Source: Elusimicrobiota bacterium | GTDB taxonomy: Bacteria > Elusimicrobiota > Endomicrobiia > Endomicrobiales > JAPLKN01 | Assembly: GCA_026388075.1 (NCBI GenBank) | Contig: JAPLKN010000149.1 | Location: forward strand, 1 to 33,789 | DNA length: 33,789 nt | Direction: 5' to 3' | Part shown: one piece after another, positions 31,501 to 33,789 of the stretch | How the letters are laid out: every line of letters starts with the position of its first letter | Position numbering within the stretch: position 1 is the stretch's first letter | Program-made: the position numbers and the translations under genes | The notes under the pieces: model-generated | The model's database searches: none | What the model saw: the letters and a program-made list of their open reading frames with translations, nothing else | Told to the model about the DNA's origin: nothing

Positions 31501-33789
31501 AAATACTAAAAATAAAAAGGAATTTGCCGGTAAAGAGCTTCTAGAGAAAATGCCAGAAGAAGAAGCAAAAAAGATTATCGAATCAAATATCAAAAATGTC
31601 AATGGCAAAGTTGAAAGTATAGACTTGTTTTTGATAAAAAAAGCCCTATTAGGTACAAATAAGCGCCTTTATAGAACCCTTTTTAGTATTTACGGCGAAA
31701 CGCCTGTGTTTGGTACCACATTTGCTGAATTGTTTAAAACATATCTCAAAACCAAAGCCGAAGACGGTGCTCTTACCATAACACAGGAAAATGCATTTAG
31801 TCTCGGTTTTTTTACTTCAATTGGTACTGGTTCTACTCATCCCGCTCTGCAAGTCTTACAATCTCTCGGCAAAGAAATTACCGGCGTTACAATTCAAGAA
31901 AAACTAATTGAAGAAGAAGCAAAAAAGATTATCGAATCAAATATCAAAAATGTCAATGGCAAAGTTGAAAACATAAACTTGTTTTTGATGAAAAAAGAAT
32001 TGTTTAAAAGAGGTACTGCTTCCTATGAAGCCCTATTTGGAATTTATGGCGAAACACCTGTTTTTGATACCACATTTCTAAAATTGTTTAAAGCATATCT
32101 TAAAACTAAAGCTGAAAATGGTGTTCTTGTCTTAACGCCGGAAATTGCGCTCAACCTCCGATTTAGCATAAATAACGATATTGCTTATGCTCTATCAACC
32201 TTACAATCTCTCGGCAAAGAATTTATTGGCGTTACAATTCAAGAAAAGCTTTCAGAAGAAAAAGCAAAGAAAATAATTGAATCAAACATTAAAACGTATG
32301 CTAATGGGAAAATAAAAGGCATAAATATTTTTGCGATTAAAATAGGATTATTTGGTATAAACCAAACTTCTTACTTAACTCTATTTAGAACTTATGGTAA
32401 AACGCCCGTGCTCGGTTCTACATTTGCTGAATTGTTTAAGGTATATCTTAAAACCAAAGCCAAAAATGGTGTGCTTGCTATGACGCACGAAATCGCGTTT
32501 GATCTTGGCTTGATAAGACCGGGGATAACTTCTGCCGATTCAGCAATATCAATCTTACAAATTCTCGGCCAAGAATTTACCGGCGTTACAATTCAAGAAA
32601 AACTGCCTGAAGAAAAAGCAAAAAAGATTATTGAGTCCAATATCAAAAGAAAGGCCGGAGGCGAAACAGAAAGAATAAATATTTTTGCTATAAAAAAAGC
32701 GTTATGTAGCAGAAATCGCACTTCTTACATAACTTTATTTAATATTTATGGTGGAACACCTGTTTTTGGCACCACCTTTGCTGAATTGTTTAAGGCATTT
32801 CTTAAAACCAAAGCTGAAAATGGGGATCTTGTTGTTACACGAGAAATCGCTCTTAATCTCGGGTTTAGAAAACCAAATGGTACTCCTTCTGCTCAAACAG
32901 CTTTATCAGCTTTACAAAATCTCAACAATGAATTTTTGGGAATTACGATCTTAGACAATTCTCAAAAAATATCGAATCCCGCTGCAGCTCTAATTACTCC
33001 TCTTGCCAAATGGGTTCAAGAAAATCCCAAACGTCTACCTGTTGCCGTGGCGATTGAAGAACTTATTTATGGTTTTGCTCTTCAGCTTTTATTCGAGTTT
33101 CTGCTTTCTTTAATTCCAGGTATATCTTTGGTATTAAATCCGATGGCAATCAAGGCAATAGCTCTTGTAATCAGTAGTTATGTTTTCGGCGTTTCACATC
33201 AAACCTTATATTTCCGCGACAAGGCTGGAAACATTATTGAAAGGGGAAAAGCGACACCGTTTGATAAATTTGTCCGATTCCCGTTTCTTGGAATGCTTTT
33301 TAGGATACTAAACATTATCCCATGCCTTCCTGTTGGATCCTTCCTTGCCCTGGCGTTTCCGTTGCATCTTGGCTATGATCATGTTCCAGATGTTCCGCTT
33401 GCGATGACAAATGTATCCATTAACAAAACGACTTTAAAAGACCTTGATAAAGAAGAATTCTTAAGAATTCTTGAGGAAAGCAAAGGATTTGTTTTTGATT
33501 CTGATAAAAAGGTTTATATTGAAAGCGACGAACAAAAGGCAAAGAATTGCTGGAATCTCGGATACATGAGAAACAAATATCTTGAAATCTATGAATACAA
33601 TATATCTGATTATTTAAAAATTCTTGAAGCTTTCGATAAGAAATTACCAGAATCATCTCTTATTGAACAGCTAAAACAAATGATATTTGAAAGACTAAAA
33701 ATAAATAATGATTCCACAAAATTAACGGCCGAAGATTTTGGAGTTTCTCATAACACTTTAGAAGTTATGATCCGTAAATTCCAAAAAAG
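2..33789 (+). CDS. Giant multidomain membrane protein, interior fragment (no start or stop in window)
   Basis: One reading frame with no in-frame stop covers the whole window, giving at least 11,262 residues; both ends run off. Independent motifs far apart all lie in the same phase, so there is no frameshift: VVAGGFHTEGL near 1,052, an SNF2 Walker A near 14,072, HExxH at 19,259, a SecA-like Walker A at 20,483 and the last repeats near 33,700. The standard genetic code suffices. Domains in order are duplicated helical-repeat modules, a CPBP-like membrane module, HTH-like repeats, an SNF2 helicase, a second CPBP-like module, a zincin, a third CPBP-like module, a SecA-like ATPase, a polytopic membrane region, an extracytoplasmic domain, a helical region, and three CPBP-like modules interleaved with repeats. 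The combination resembles the giant proteins described from Omnitrophota. Function is unknown; an envelope-spanning machine used in attachment, transport or predation is inference. The open frame is seen directly; that it is expressed as one chain is assumed. Confidence 0.95.
1562..3802 (+). repeat. Long duplicated module A, copy 1
   Basis: First of three paralogous modules in the same protein. It opens with ENNPFIVALEAVSN, continues with IPEWLNVLQKYSIAVVFGIR, a strand-rich stretch ending IIYVHKAFFEM, then AIHELLEYYALYKD (2,012-2,053), and ends its constant half with LILPESLEYFMNKYSLS near 2,755-2,800. A variable array of 38-residue helical repeats follows (2,870-3,640), then an acidic cap, TEEDEEFFNGFDQRTG. 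The HELLE sequence at 2,018-2,032 sits where a zincin HExxH would be but has Glu in place of the second His. The distance to copy 2 is 2,241 bp, measured at the Pro codon of the NNPF/NSPF motif. Function is unknown. Confidence 0.85.
2870..3640 (+). repeat. Tandem 38-residue repeat array (7 units, exact 114-bp period)
   Basis: Seven head-to-tail units with consensus KVxEIRQKYPEISExxAW, then xIVIGxGVDNALSVAGAMKA. The repeated Tyr codon falls at 2894, 3008, 3122, 3236, 3350, 3464 and 3578, exactly 114 bp apart each time, with no insertion or deletion. Each unit predicts as two short helices, so the array probably forms a superhelical solenoid like other alpha-alpha repeats (inference). The DNA itself is highly similar between units, which suggests recent expansion by slippage or unequal recombination. 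Most substitutions fall just after the PEISE motif and after AW, as expected of a variable ligand-facing surface. Confidence 0.9.
4286..4388 (+). repeat. 103-bp perfect direct repeat between module A copies 2 and 3
   Basis: Bases 4,286-4,388 are identical to 6,299-6,401. Copy 1 (about 2,057-2,159) differs at only a few positions. They encode YKDNEDIYIGYTEYLRQGKH and the following PKTLTPQEIES. Absence of silent changes over this length means recent duplication or gene conversion. Confidence 0.8.
5111..5640 (+). repeat. Tandem 38-residue repeat array (5 units, exact 114-bp period)
   Basis: Five units with consensus KVTEIIxQYPEITKSNAW, then xIVIxxGAENALAVAGEMSA. The repeated Tyr codon lies at 5135, 5249, 5363, 5477 and 5591, again exactly 114 bp apart. 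The fold is clearly the same as the array in copy 1, but the units resemble each other more than those of copy 1 (RQKYPEIS versus I.QYPEIT). The arrays were therefore homogenised separately after the modules duplicated (inference). Confidence 0.9.
5819..8200 (+). repeat. Long duplicated module A, copy 3 (diverged second half)
   Basis: Third copy, opening GENNPFVVALEAVSNNSF. It matches copies 1 and 2 closely until about 6,430, then diverges while keeping recognisable landmarks: WVWVDQELEKLAKDDEIEYGMV near 6,550, and YFMYKYKLPKSYV near 7,030 in place of YFMNKYSLSRAQV. Its repeat array (7,120-8,150) is of a related but different 39-residue type. It ends in an acidic linker, DESPDSDLDPEA, leading into the first membrane module. 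The HELLEYY sequence is retained near 6,272-6,292. Confidence 0.8.
7120..8150 (+). repeat. Tandem 39-residue repeat array (8-9 units, mostly 117-bp period)
   Basis: Units with consensus AKNIPGLxxxxAWxIIIxxG, then KEKAEAWLEEAKxVAERI. The codon before the conserved Pro position falls near 7151, 7268, 7379, 7496, 7613, 7730, 7847 and 7964. Spacings are 117 bp except one of 111 bp; a degenerate last unit starts near 8,084. The pattern is the same AW...I(V/I)...G...A as in the two 38-residue arrays, so this is a diverged version with one extra residue per unit. Two-helix solenoid units are likely. Unlike the other arrays, the units here differ strongly at the DNA level, so the array looks older. 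Confidence 0.85.
8200..8690 (+). other. CPBP/CAAX-protease-like membrane module, type II copy 1
   Basis: After ALIPRYGKQV comes SLEQAAQKEENLFSRN (Glu-Glu at 8,294-8,299), then hydrophobic helices SLIIESVFIAIWLLTTFGL and WIHILVVIIAHYAAYL, FGMAH at 8,453-8,467, FRLFGLLPIPII, and HITYN at 8,633-8,647. CPBP (ABI) glutamic intramembrane proteases are defined by EExxxR, FxxxH and HxxxN/D motifs set in membrane helices. Here FxxxH and HxxxN are intact, and the first motif is EE with the Arg one residue late (EENLFSR). All six such modules in this protein keep the second and third motifs, which argues for a real relationship. Activity is uncertain because motif 1 is altered. The module would cross the membrane two to four times. 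Confidence 0.6.
8700..11740 (+). repeat. Eight tandem ~120-140-residue repeats with Fis-like HTH pattern
   Basis: Each unit starts near AAQxVEIIPEDLMETxQKLIDLG. The Gln codon is at 8741, 9107, 9497, 9917, 10280, 10664, 11030 and 11411. It continues with NDFKYLRILxSHIVYAxxHS, then a segment such as NWGATANLLGSQPFQIKQII (11,228-11,287) and KYLAKHxDLKLDxI. The stretch HIVYAL..S...AA.LLG....L..II..F follows the spacing of the Fis/NtrC C-terminal helix-turn-helix (AL...GN...AA..LG.....L...I). This is resemblance by eye, not a profile hit. Unit length varies from 121 to 140 residues through indels in the linker after LIDLG and in the charged QREQxKFEAA helix. The array immediately precedes the region carrying the SNF2 domain, so a DNA-contacting array is possible. 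A purely structural helical repeat is the alternative. Confidence 0.8.
11741..13420 (+). repeat. Three units with (C/V)(W/S)NL(G/T) motif
   Basis: Three diverged units each begin with (D/S)ITYxxxLxxxExSKKY near 11,747, 12,541 and 13,066. Each continues about 20-30 residues later with a Tyr-rich segment leading to NVWNLTY (near 11,858), PCWNLGC (near 12,650) and NCSNLGY (near 13,169). Helical segments follow that again look HTH-like, for example SIEKAFGLTKKVFQEI near 13,336. Three further units of the same family lie at 28,700, 30,205 and 33,430, where the motif is NCWNLGY. I do not recognise the family. The pairing of a small Trp/Cys-containing domain with a following HTH-like segment is consistent across copies. 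Confidence 0.6.
13421..13960 (+). other. Charged helical linker before the SNF2 domain
   Basis: About 180 residues without a recognised domain. They include a Lys/Arg patch (KKGSKRSPRKR near 13,424), a predicted helix pair around FSDFIKILEGQNLTEVLMVL, an acidic, Gln-rich spacer (SGSEEQQKPEETTEN, 13,622-13,666) and a long helix running into the helicase. The spacer composition fits a flexible interdomain hinge. Nothing else is apparent. Confidence 0.5.
13961..15450 (+). other. SNF2-family helicase/translocase domain
   Basis: Superfamily 2 ATPase with SNF2 order of motifs. The Q-like motif is MLYPHQRYAAWFM at 13,979-14,017. Motif I is DTRLGKT at 14,072-14,092 (compare DEMGLGKT). Motif II is VVDEGQ with DEGQ at 14,387-14,398. 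Motif III is SATPFTN from 14,489. The second RecA lobe has KGIIFARN near 15,000, and motifs V-VI are INVSVGIGLDLSSAEWVLFSQL from about 15,263, then QNSDR at 15,353-15,367. SNF2 proteins translocate on double-stranded DNA using ATP. Motif II is DEGQ rather than DEAH/DEGH, and the last motif keeps QxxDR but lacks the following Arg of the usual DRxxRIGQ, so coupling of hydrolysis may be weakened. The location is presumably cytoplasmic, between membrane modules at 8.2 and 17.8 kb. It lies in the same chain as a SecA-like ATPase, which is unusual. Confidence 0.85.
15451..17190 (+). other. Long helical region, no recognised family
   Basis: About 580 residues of amphipathic helices with no membrane segment and no conserved catalytic motif that I can identify. 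Segments such as KPAVLLSLAKIVQHFANSD, LTLIVPKLLRLLDEKN and TVLINILKDCLQTKESK give the impression of HEAT/ARM-like helical hairpins without a fixed period. A predicted coiled coil rich in Glu and Leu lies around 16,920-17,080 (EEALAELEQEKETLVAQL, then ERSLVEEELHKINLRIAI). It probably acts as a scaffold between the helicase and the next domain (inference). Confidence 0.45.
17191..17785 (+). other. Unrecognised alpha/beta domain with C-F-N-L motif
   Basis: The segment after 17,215 alternates strands and turns, unlike the helical regions around it: GMFNPDMVNCFNLSSKARQV, then MLAIVRVNGKIRSAAMVKVR, PVFLVKRPIF and TDVYHNAYVLFAPL. The pattern of Cys before a short loop, a conserved Asn-Lys, a strand with V-N-G-K and a second strand A-A-M-V-K-V recalls an acetyltransferase-like or similar small alpha/beta fold seen in large bacterial proteins. 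I cannot name the family and no catalytic triad is evident. A Gly-rich STGARGP loop lies near 17,612. It ends directly before the second type II membrane module. Confidence 0.35.
17785..18235 (+). other. CPBP/CAAX-protease-like membrane module, type II copy 2
   Basis: Close paralogue of the module at 8,200. The same lead-in (ALIPRYGKQV, GKKGISLEQAAQKEENLFAR) has Glu-Glu at 17,867-17,872. Helices IFIVLESILSIVWFAAT and WMHIVVSLILAHYTAFL follow, then FVMAH at 18,029-18,043, GFRLFGLLPIPIIPALI, and HKKYN at 18,209-18,223. FxxxH and HxxxN of CPBP proteases are conserved; motif 1 is EENLFAR, with the Arg shifted by one. Similarity to copy 1 is high in the helices and in the loop KLSF(V/M)RKG(I/M)GFRLFGLLPIPII, and it vanishes after HxxxN, which fixes the module's end. 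Confidence 0.6.
18236..19100 (+). other. Helical region upstream of the zincin motif
   Basis: About 290 residues of soluble helices (for example EASLTLVKKLSEEIKTKI and KAFEIFLILVRKPISSVG), with regular helix-turn-helix spacing that suggests an armadillo/HEAT-type scaffold. No catalytic motif or membrane helix is seen. It connects the second type II membrane module to the metalloprotease-like domain. Confidence 0.4.
19101..19620 (+). other. Zincin-type metalloprotease-like domain (HEMDH)
   Basis: The helix TKESLLQTIVHEMDHLTQKY carries HEMDH at 19,259-19,273, a canonical HExxH zinc-binding and catalytic motif with the expected hydrophobic residue before His and Leu-Thr after it. A short strand-like segment, GAYRIFLGDETV, precedes it, as in many zincins where a strand edges the active site. 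A candidate third ligand is the Glu at 19,484 in YFTESRHIAARGF, about 70 residues downstream, or the Glu in DLAVFEFSKRF near 19,376-19,408. The family cannot be named. HExxH can occur by chance, but the position in a helix and the E.RH..AR segment downstream favour a real metalloprotease fold. Substrate unknown. Confidence 0.55.
19850..20260 (+). other. CPBP/CAAX-protease-like membrane module, type I copy 1
   Basis: The module reads PLAKWVQGNPKRLP, then EELIYGFALQLLFEFLLSL (Glu-Glu at 19,922-19,927), IPGISLVLNPIAIKAIALI, YIFGVSH with FGVSH at 20,051-20,065, the hydrophilic loop KKGNIIEGRKATPFDK, FRILNIIPGLPIGSFLAWAF and HFIYD at 20,231-20,245. FxxxH and HxxxD match CPBP motifs 2 and 3. Motif 1, usually EELLFRG, reads EELIYGF, so the Arg is missing while both Glu residues remain. 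Spacing between the motifs is the same in all four type I copies. It sits immediately N-terminal to the SecA-like ATPase and would tether it to the membrane. Confidence 0.6.
20330..22850 (+). other. SecA-like DEAD ATPase (divergent preprotein translocase motor)
   Basis: Motifs follow SecA order and wording. An upstream helix, QVKTAELLINGQKKKVAWCL, parallels the SecA Q(L/I).GG..L..G.IAEM.TGEGKT segment. Motif I is AGGGKT at 20,483-20,500. Motif II is LLIDEGDNVL with DEGD at 20,861-20,872 (SecA IVDEVDSIL). A SecA-like GIATATP lies near 21,407-21,427 (SecA GMTGTA). Motif V is NNRGRSGFT around 21,983-22,009 (SecA MAGRGTDI). Motif VI is EEKHEQDEIQFGCRAGRN, ending about 22,108 (SecA ERHESRRIDNQLRGRAGRQ). 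SecA drives unfolded proteins across the membrane. Helices follow to 22,850, corresponding in place to the SecA scaffold, but no C-terminal zinc finger is seen. The chain then enters about a dozen membrane helices, so the motor is fused to its own membrane part. Confidence 0.85.
22900..24085 (+). other. Polytopic membrane region (about 11-13 helices)
   Basis: Dense series of hydrophobic segments: LMLIGVAVIPSAAIIFGGLG, then WILPATLGPLGLILGALAII, MLAGAIGSIIIGLSLGI, PILALIALALFGIMI, IAGILISAISIYGYATALLL, GILIGGILALFSTFALFVI, SGYAFYFILNALLF, MLVSYVAILSVIGLAIGA, VPVFIIGLLVAIFLVEIG, LLIGLIIAIPVVIAAAGV and LLGLFALMPGVGQAFI. Basic loops (KKSGQSLKAVK, IPKKKLN, TIRRPIDE) fit the positive-inside rule for the cytoplasmic side. 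I see no homology to SecY by motif. Its place directly after the SecA-like motor suggests a fused channel or anchor (inference). Confidence 0.75.
24086..26017 (+). other. Probable extracytoplasmic domain
   Basis: About 640 residues between the last helix of the polytopic region and the single membrane helix at 26,018. Composition differs sharply from the rest of the protein: rich in Asn, Thr, Ser, Tyr and Gly, poor in Lys, starting with the Pro/Gly/Asn-rich linker NPADGSVPGQNNPYNTSPLG. The few cysteines lie in this region (CNLRWGLNQCEQVFGGC near 24,442-24,490, YCKEV near 24,695, TACGTNW near 25,845) and could form disulphides. The strongly basic stretch after the 26,018 helix marks that side as cytoplasmic, so this part should face outward. 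No fold recognised; it contains both helix-like and strand-like stretches. An adhesion or substrate-binding role is inference. Confidence 0.55.
26018..26077 (+). other. Single transmembrane helix with basic cytoplasmic flank
   Basis: The segment ITVLAAISTFVILAVISF is followed at once by HKHRVKIHKAIKKLVNF and NKIEKAKNGIKKYK, a textbook stop-transfer arrangement under the positive-inside rule. It fixes the orientation of the preceding domain (outside) and the following region (inside). Confidence 0.8.
26080..28270 (+). other. Long cytoplasmic-looking helical region
   Basis: About 730 residues of soluble helices with no membrane segment or catalytic motif found. Recurring helical hairpins such as EIIAEVLFLSKDREQALAKA, NRSLIILITKTLLQIFGEND and TLAFAIILYRAMKNPKENQE suggest a TPR/HEAT-like scaffold without strict period. 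A Lys-rich stretch, QPAKKKSSKLDKK, at about 26,851-26,890 may be a flexible linker. The region ends at the second type I membrane module. Confidence 0.45.
28274..28690 (+). other. CPBP/CAAX-protease-like membrane module, type I copy 2
   Basis: Paralogue of the 19,850 module. The lead-in is HPLAKWVQDNPKRLP, with EELIYGFALQLLFEFL (Glu-Glu 28,343-28,348), FGVSH at 28,472-28,486, loop DKDGNIIERGKATPFDR, FRILNIIPGLPVGSFLALAF and HLGYD at 28,652-28,666. It has the same missing Arg in motif 1 and the same intact FxxxH and HxxxD as the other type I copies. It is followed directly by a WNLGY unit, a pairing also found in copies 3 and 4. Confidence 0.6.
28700..29040 (+). repeat. WNLGY unit after type I copy 2
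   Basis: The unit reads QDFAKILEDSKLMQFDKNAE, then FVIDESRNSLNCWNLGY (near 28,784-28,834), a helical linker, then SIDEISKYFGLGPNNFHNLL (28,957-29,016), which has the spacing of an HTH. It is nearly identical to the unit at 30,205; 104 consecutive bases match exactly (28,721-28,824 and 30,230-30,333). Same family as the three units at 11.7-13.4 kb. Function unknown. Confidence 0.65.
28721..28824 (+). repeat. 104-bp perfect direct repeat between WNLGY units
   Basis: Bases 28,721-28,824 match 30,230-30,333 exactly, with silent and non-silent differences starting on both sides. The distance of 1,509 bp equals one membrane module, one WNLGY unit and two Repeat C units, so a block of this size was probably duplicated in tandem. 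Confidence 0.8.
29041..29785 (+). repeat. Repeat C, copies 1-2 (~118-residue units)
   Basis: Two tandem units begin with VKQIIESNIK and AKKIIESNIK; the Glu codon of IIES is at 29,078 and 29,432, 354 bp apart. Each then has GxxEgInxxxIKxEL, TLFxIYGxxPVxGxTFxExFKxxL and KTKAKNDVL. It ends with TPEIAxxLGFLTxxGxGxT and ALLxLQSL, a helix pair that looks like a winged helix-turn-helix (A..LGF.......AL..L..LG). The array is then interrupted by the third type I membrane module and a WNLGY unit before resuming at 30,600. Confidence 0.8.
29786..30204 (+). other. CPBP/CAAX-protease-like membrane module, type I copy 3
   Basis: Membrane module with TPLAKWVQGNPKRMP, EELIYGFALQLLFEFL (Glu-Glu 29,852-29,857), FGVSH at 29,981-29,995, loop DKAGNIVERGKATPFDKFVR and HLGYD at 30,161-30,175. 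Its DNA is very close to copies 2 and 4, including a run of almost 60 identical bases with copy 4 in the loop after FxxxH, so these copies arose or were homogenised recently. It breaks into the Repeat C array, showing that membrane module plus WNLGY unit moves as one block. Confidence 0.6.
30205..30570 (+). repeat. WNLGY unit after type I copy 3
   Basis: Near-duplicate of the unit at 28,700: the same QDFAKILEDSKLMQFDKNAE and NCWNLGYIKV, diverging only after the motif, then SIDEISKYFGLDPAIFRDIL, again with HTH spacing. It ends in RLPINN, as copy 2 ends in RVPINN, which marks the unit boundary. Confidence 0.65.
30580..32965 (+). repeat. Repeat C, copies 3-8 (~115-144-residue units)
   Basis: Six further units. 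The Glu codon of IIES (or the equivalent) is at 30,629, 31,148, 31,580, 31,934, 32,279 and 32,633. Units 5-8 are packed at 354, 345 and 354 bp, while units 3-4 carry extra Lys-rich linkers (QARPPKKKIDKTNTKNKKE near 31,466-31,522). The core is stable: LFxIYGxTPVxGTTFAELFK, YLKTKAENGVLVxTPxxAF, LGFxTxxGTxxxxxAL, LQSLGKEFTGVTIQ. The second half follows a winged-helix pattern by eye; the conserved aromatic YG-TPV-G segment has no parallel I can name. Seven of the eight copies end with GVTIQ or GVTLQ or a close variant. Confidence 0.85.
32980..33404 (+). other. CPBP/CAAX-protease-like membrane module, type I copy 4
   Basis: Last membrane module: TPLAKWVQENPKRLP, EELIYGFALQLLFEFL (Glu-Glu 33,056-33,061), FGVSH at 33,185-33,199, loop DKAGNIIERGKATPFDKFVR and HLGYD at 33,365-33,379. 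Motif 1 again lacks Arg. It follows the end of the Repeat C array and precedes another WNLGY unit, the same order as copies 2 and 3. Confidence 0.6.
33405..33789 (+). repeat. WNLGY unit after type I copy 4, cut by window end
   Basis: The unit has EEFLRILEESKGFVFDSDKK, then NCWNLGYMRN (33,545-33,577), helices, and TAEDFGVSHNTLEVMIRKF with HTH spacing near 33,726-33,781. More diverged than the two preceding copies. The frame is open through the final base, so the protein continues beyond the window. Confidence 0.65.

Noticed and set aside
19850-33404. Type I membrane modules as insertion-sequence transposases or mobile introns
   Set aside because: No inverted repeats, target duplications or transposase motifs; the copies are in-frame hydrophobic protein modules.
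2-33789. Several genes separated by cryptic stops or recoded stops
   Set aside because: No in-frame TAA, TAG or TGA was met while following the translation, and motifs before and after each domain boundary share one phase. Internal Met codons do not show ribosome-binding sites at domain boundaries that would argue for separate starts.

Overview
The window is the interior of one giant protein-coding gene. On the + strand, the frame whose codons begin at positions 2, 5, 8 and so on is open from the first base to the last: at least 11,262 consecutive sense codons, with neither the start nor the stop codon inside the window. I followed the translation across the window by eye. It stays one coherent protein in a single frame, with conserved motifs in phase from about 1,050 to 33,780. 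There is no intergenic DNA, promoter, terminator, tRNA, rRNA, CRISPR array or insertion sequence. Shorter ORFs in other frames are shadows of this gene.

The DNA is AT-rich. A single bacterial ORF above 11,000 codons, carrying many membrane segments, a divergent SecA-type ATPase and large internal duplications, points to candidate phylum Omnitrophota. From memory, curated metagenomic work on that phylum describes giant genes encoding many transmembrane regions and divergent SecA DEAD-helicase domains. The assignment is inference; no taxonomic marker gene is present.

Layout: (1) 2-1561, a helical segment with a VVAGGFHTEGL motif. (2) 1562-8200, three long duplicated modules, each with a conserved half of about 430 residues followed by a tandem 38/39-residue helical repeat array of 7, 5 and about 8 units. 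(3) 8200-8690, a membrane module with CPBP/CAAX-protease-like motifs. (4) 8700-11740, eight repeats of about 120-140 residues with a Fis-like helix-turn-helix look. (5) 11741-13420, three units with a C/W-N-L-G/T motif. (6) 13960-15450, an SNF2-type helicase domain. (7) 15450-17785, a helical region and an unrecognised alpha/beta domain. (8) 17785-18235, a second CPBP-like module. (9) 18236-19850, a helical region with an HExxH zincin motif. (10) 19850-20260, a third CPBP-like module. (11) 20330-22850, a SecA-like ATPase. (12) 22900-24085, about a dozen membrane helices. (13) 24086-26017, a probable extracytoplasmic domain, closed by one membrane helix at 26018-26077. (14) 26080-28270, a helical cytoplasmic-looking region. 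(15) 28274-33787, three more CPBP-like modules, three more WNLGY units and eight copies of a repeat of about 117 residues with a winged-helix look.

Taken together, the chain looks like an inner-membrane-anchored machine. It has two different nucleic-acid or protein-translocating ATPases on the cytoplasmic side, six copies of an intramembrane-protease-like module, a soluble metalloprotease motif, an externally exposed domain and many helical or HTH-like repeats. A role in prey attachment, protein or DNA transport, or processing would fit what is proposed for Omnitrophota giants, but nothing in the sequence proves it.
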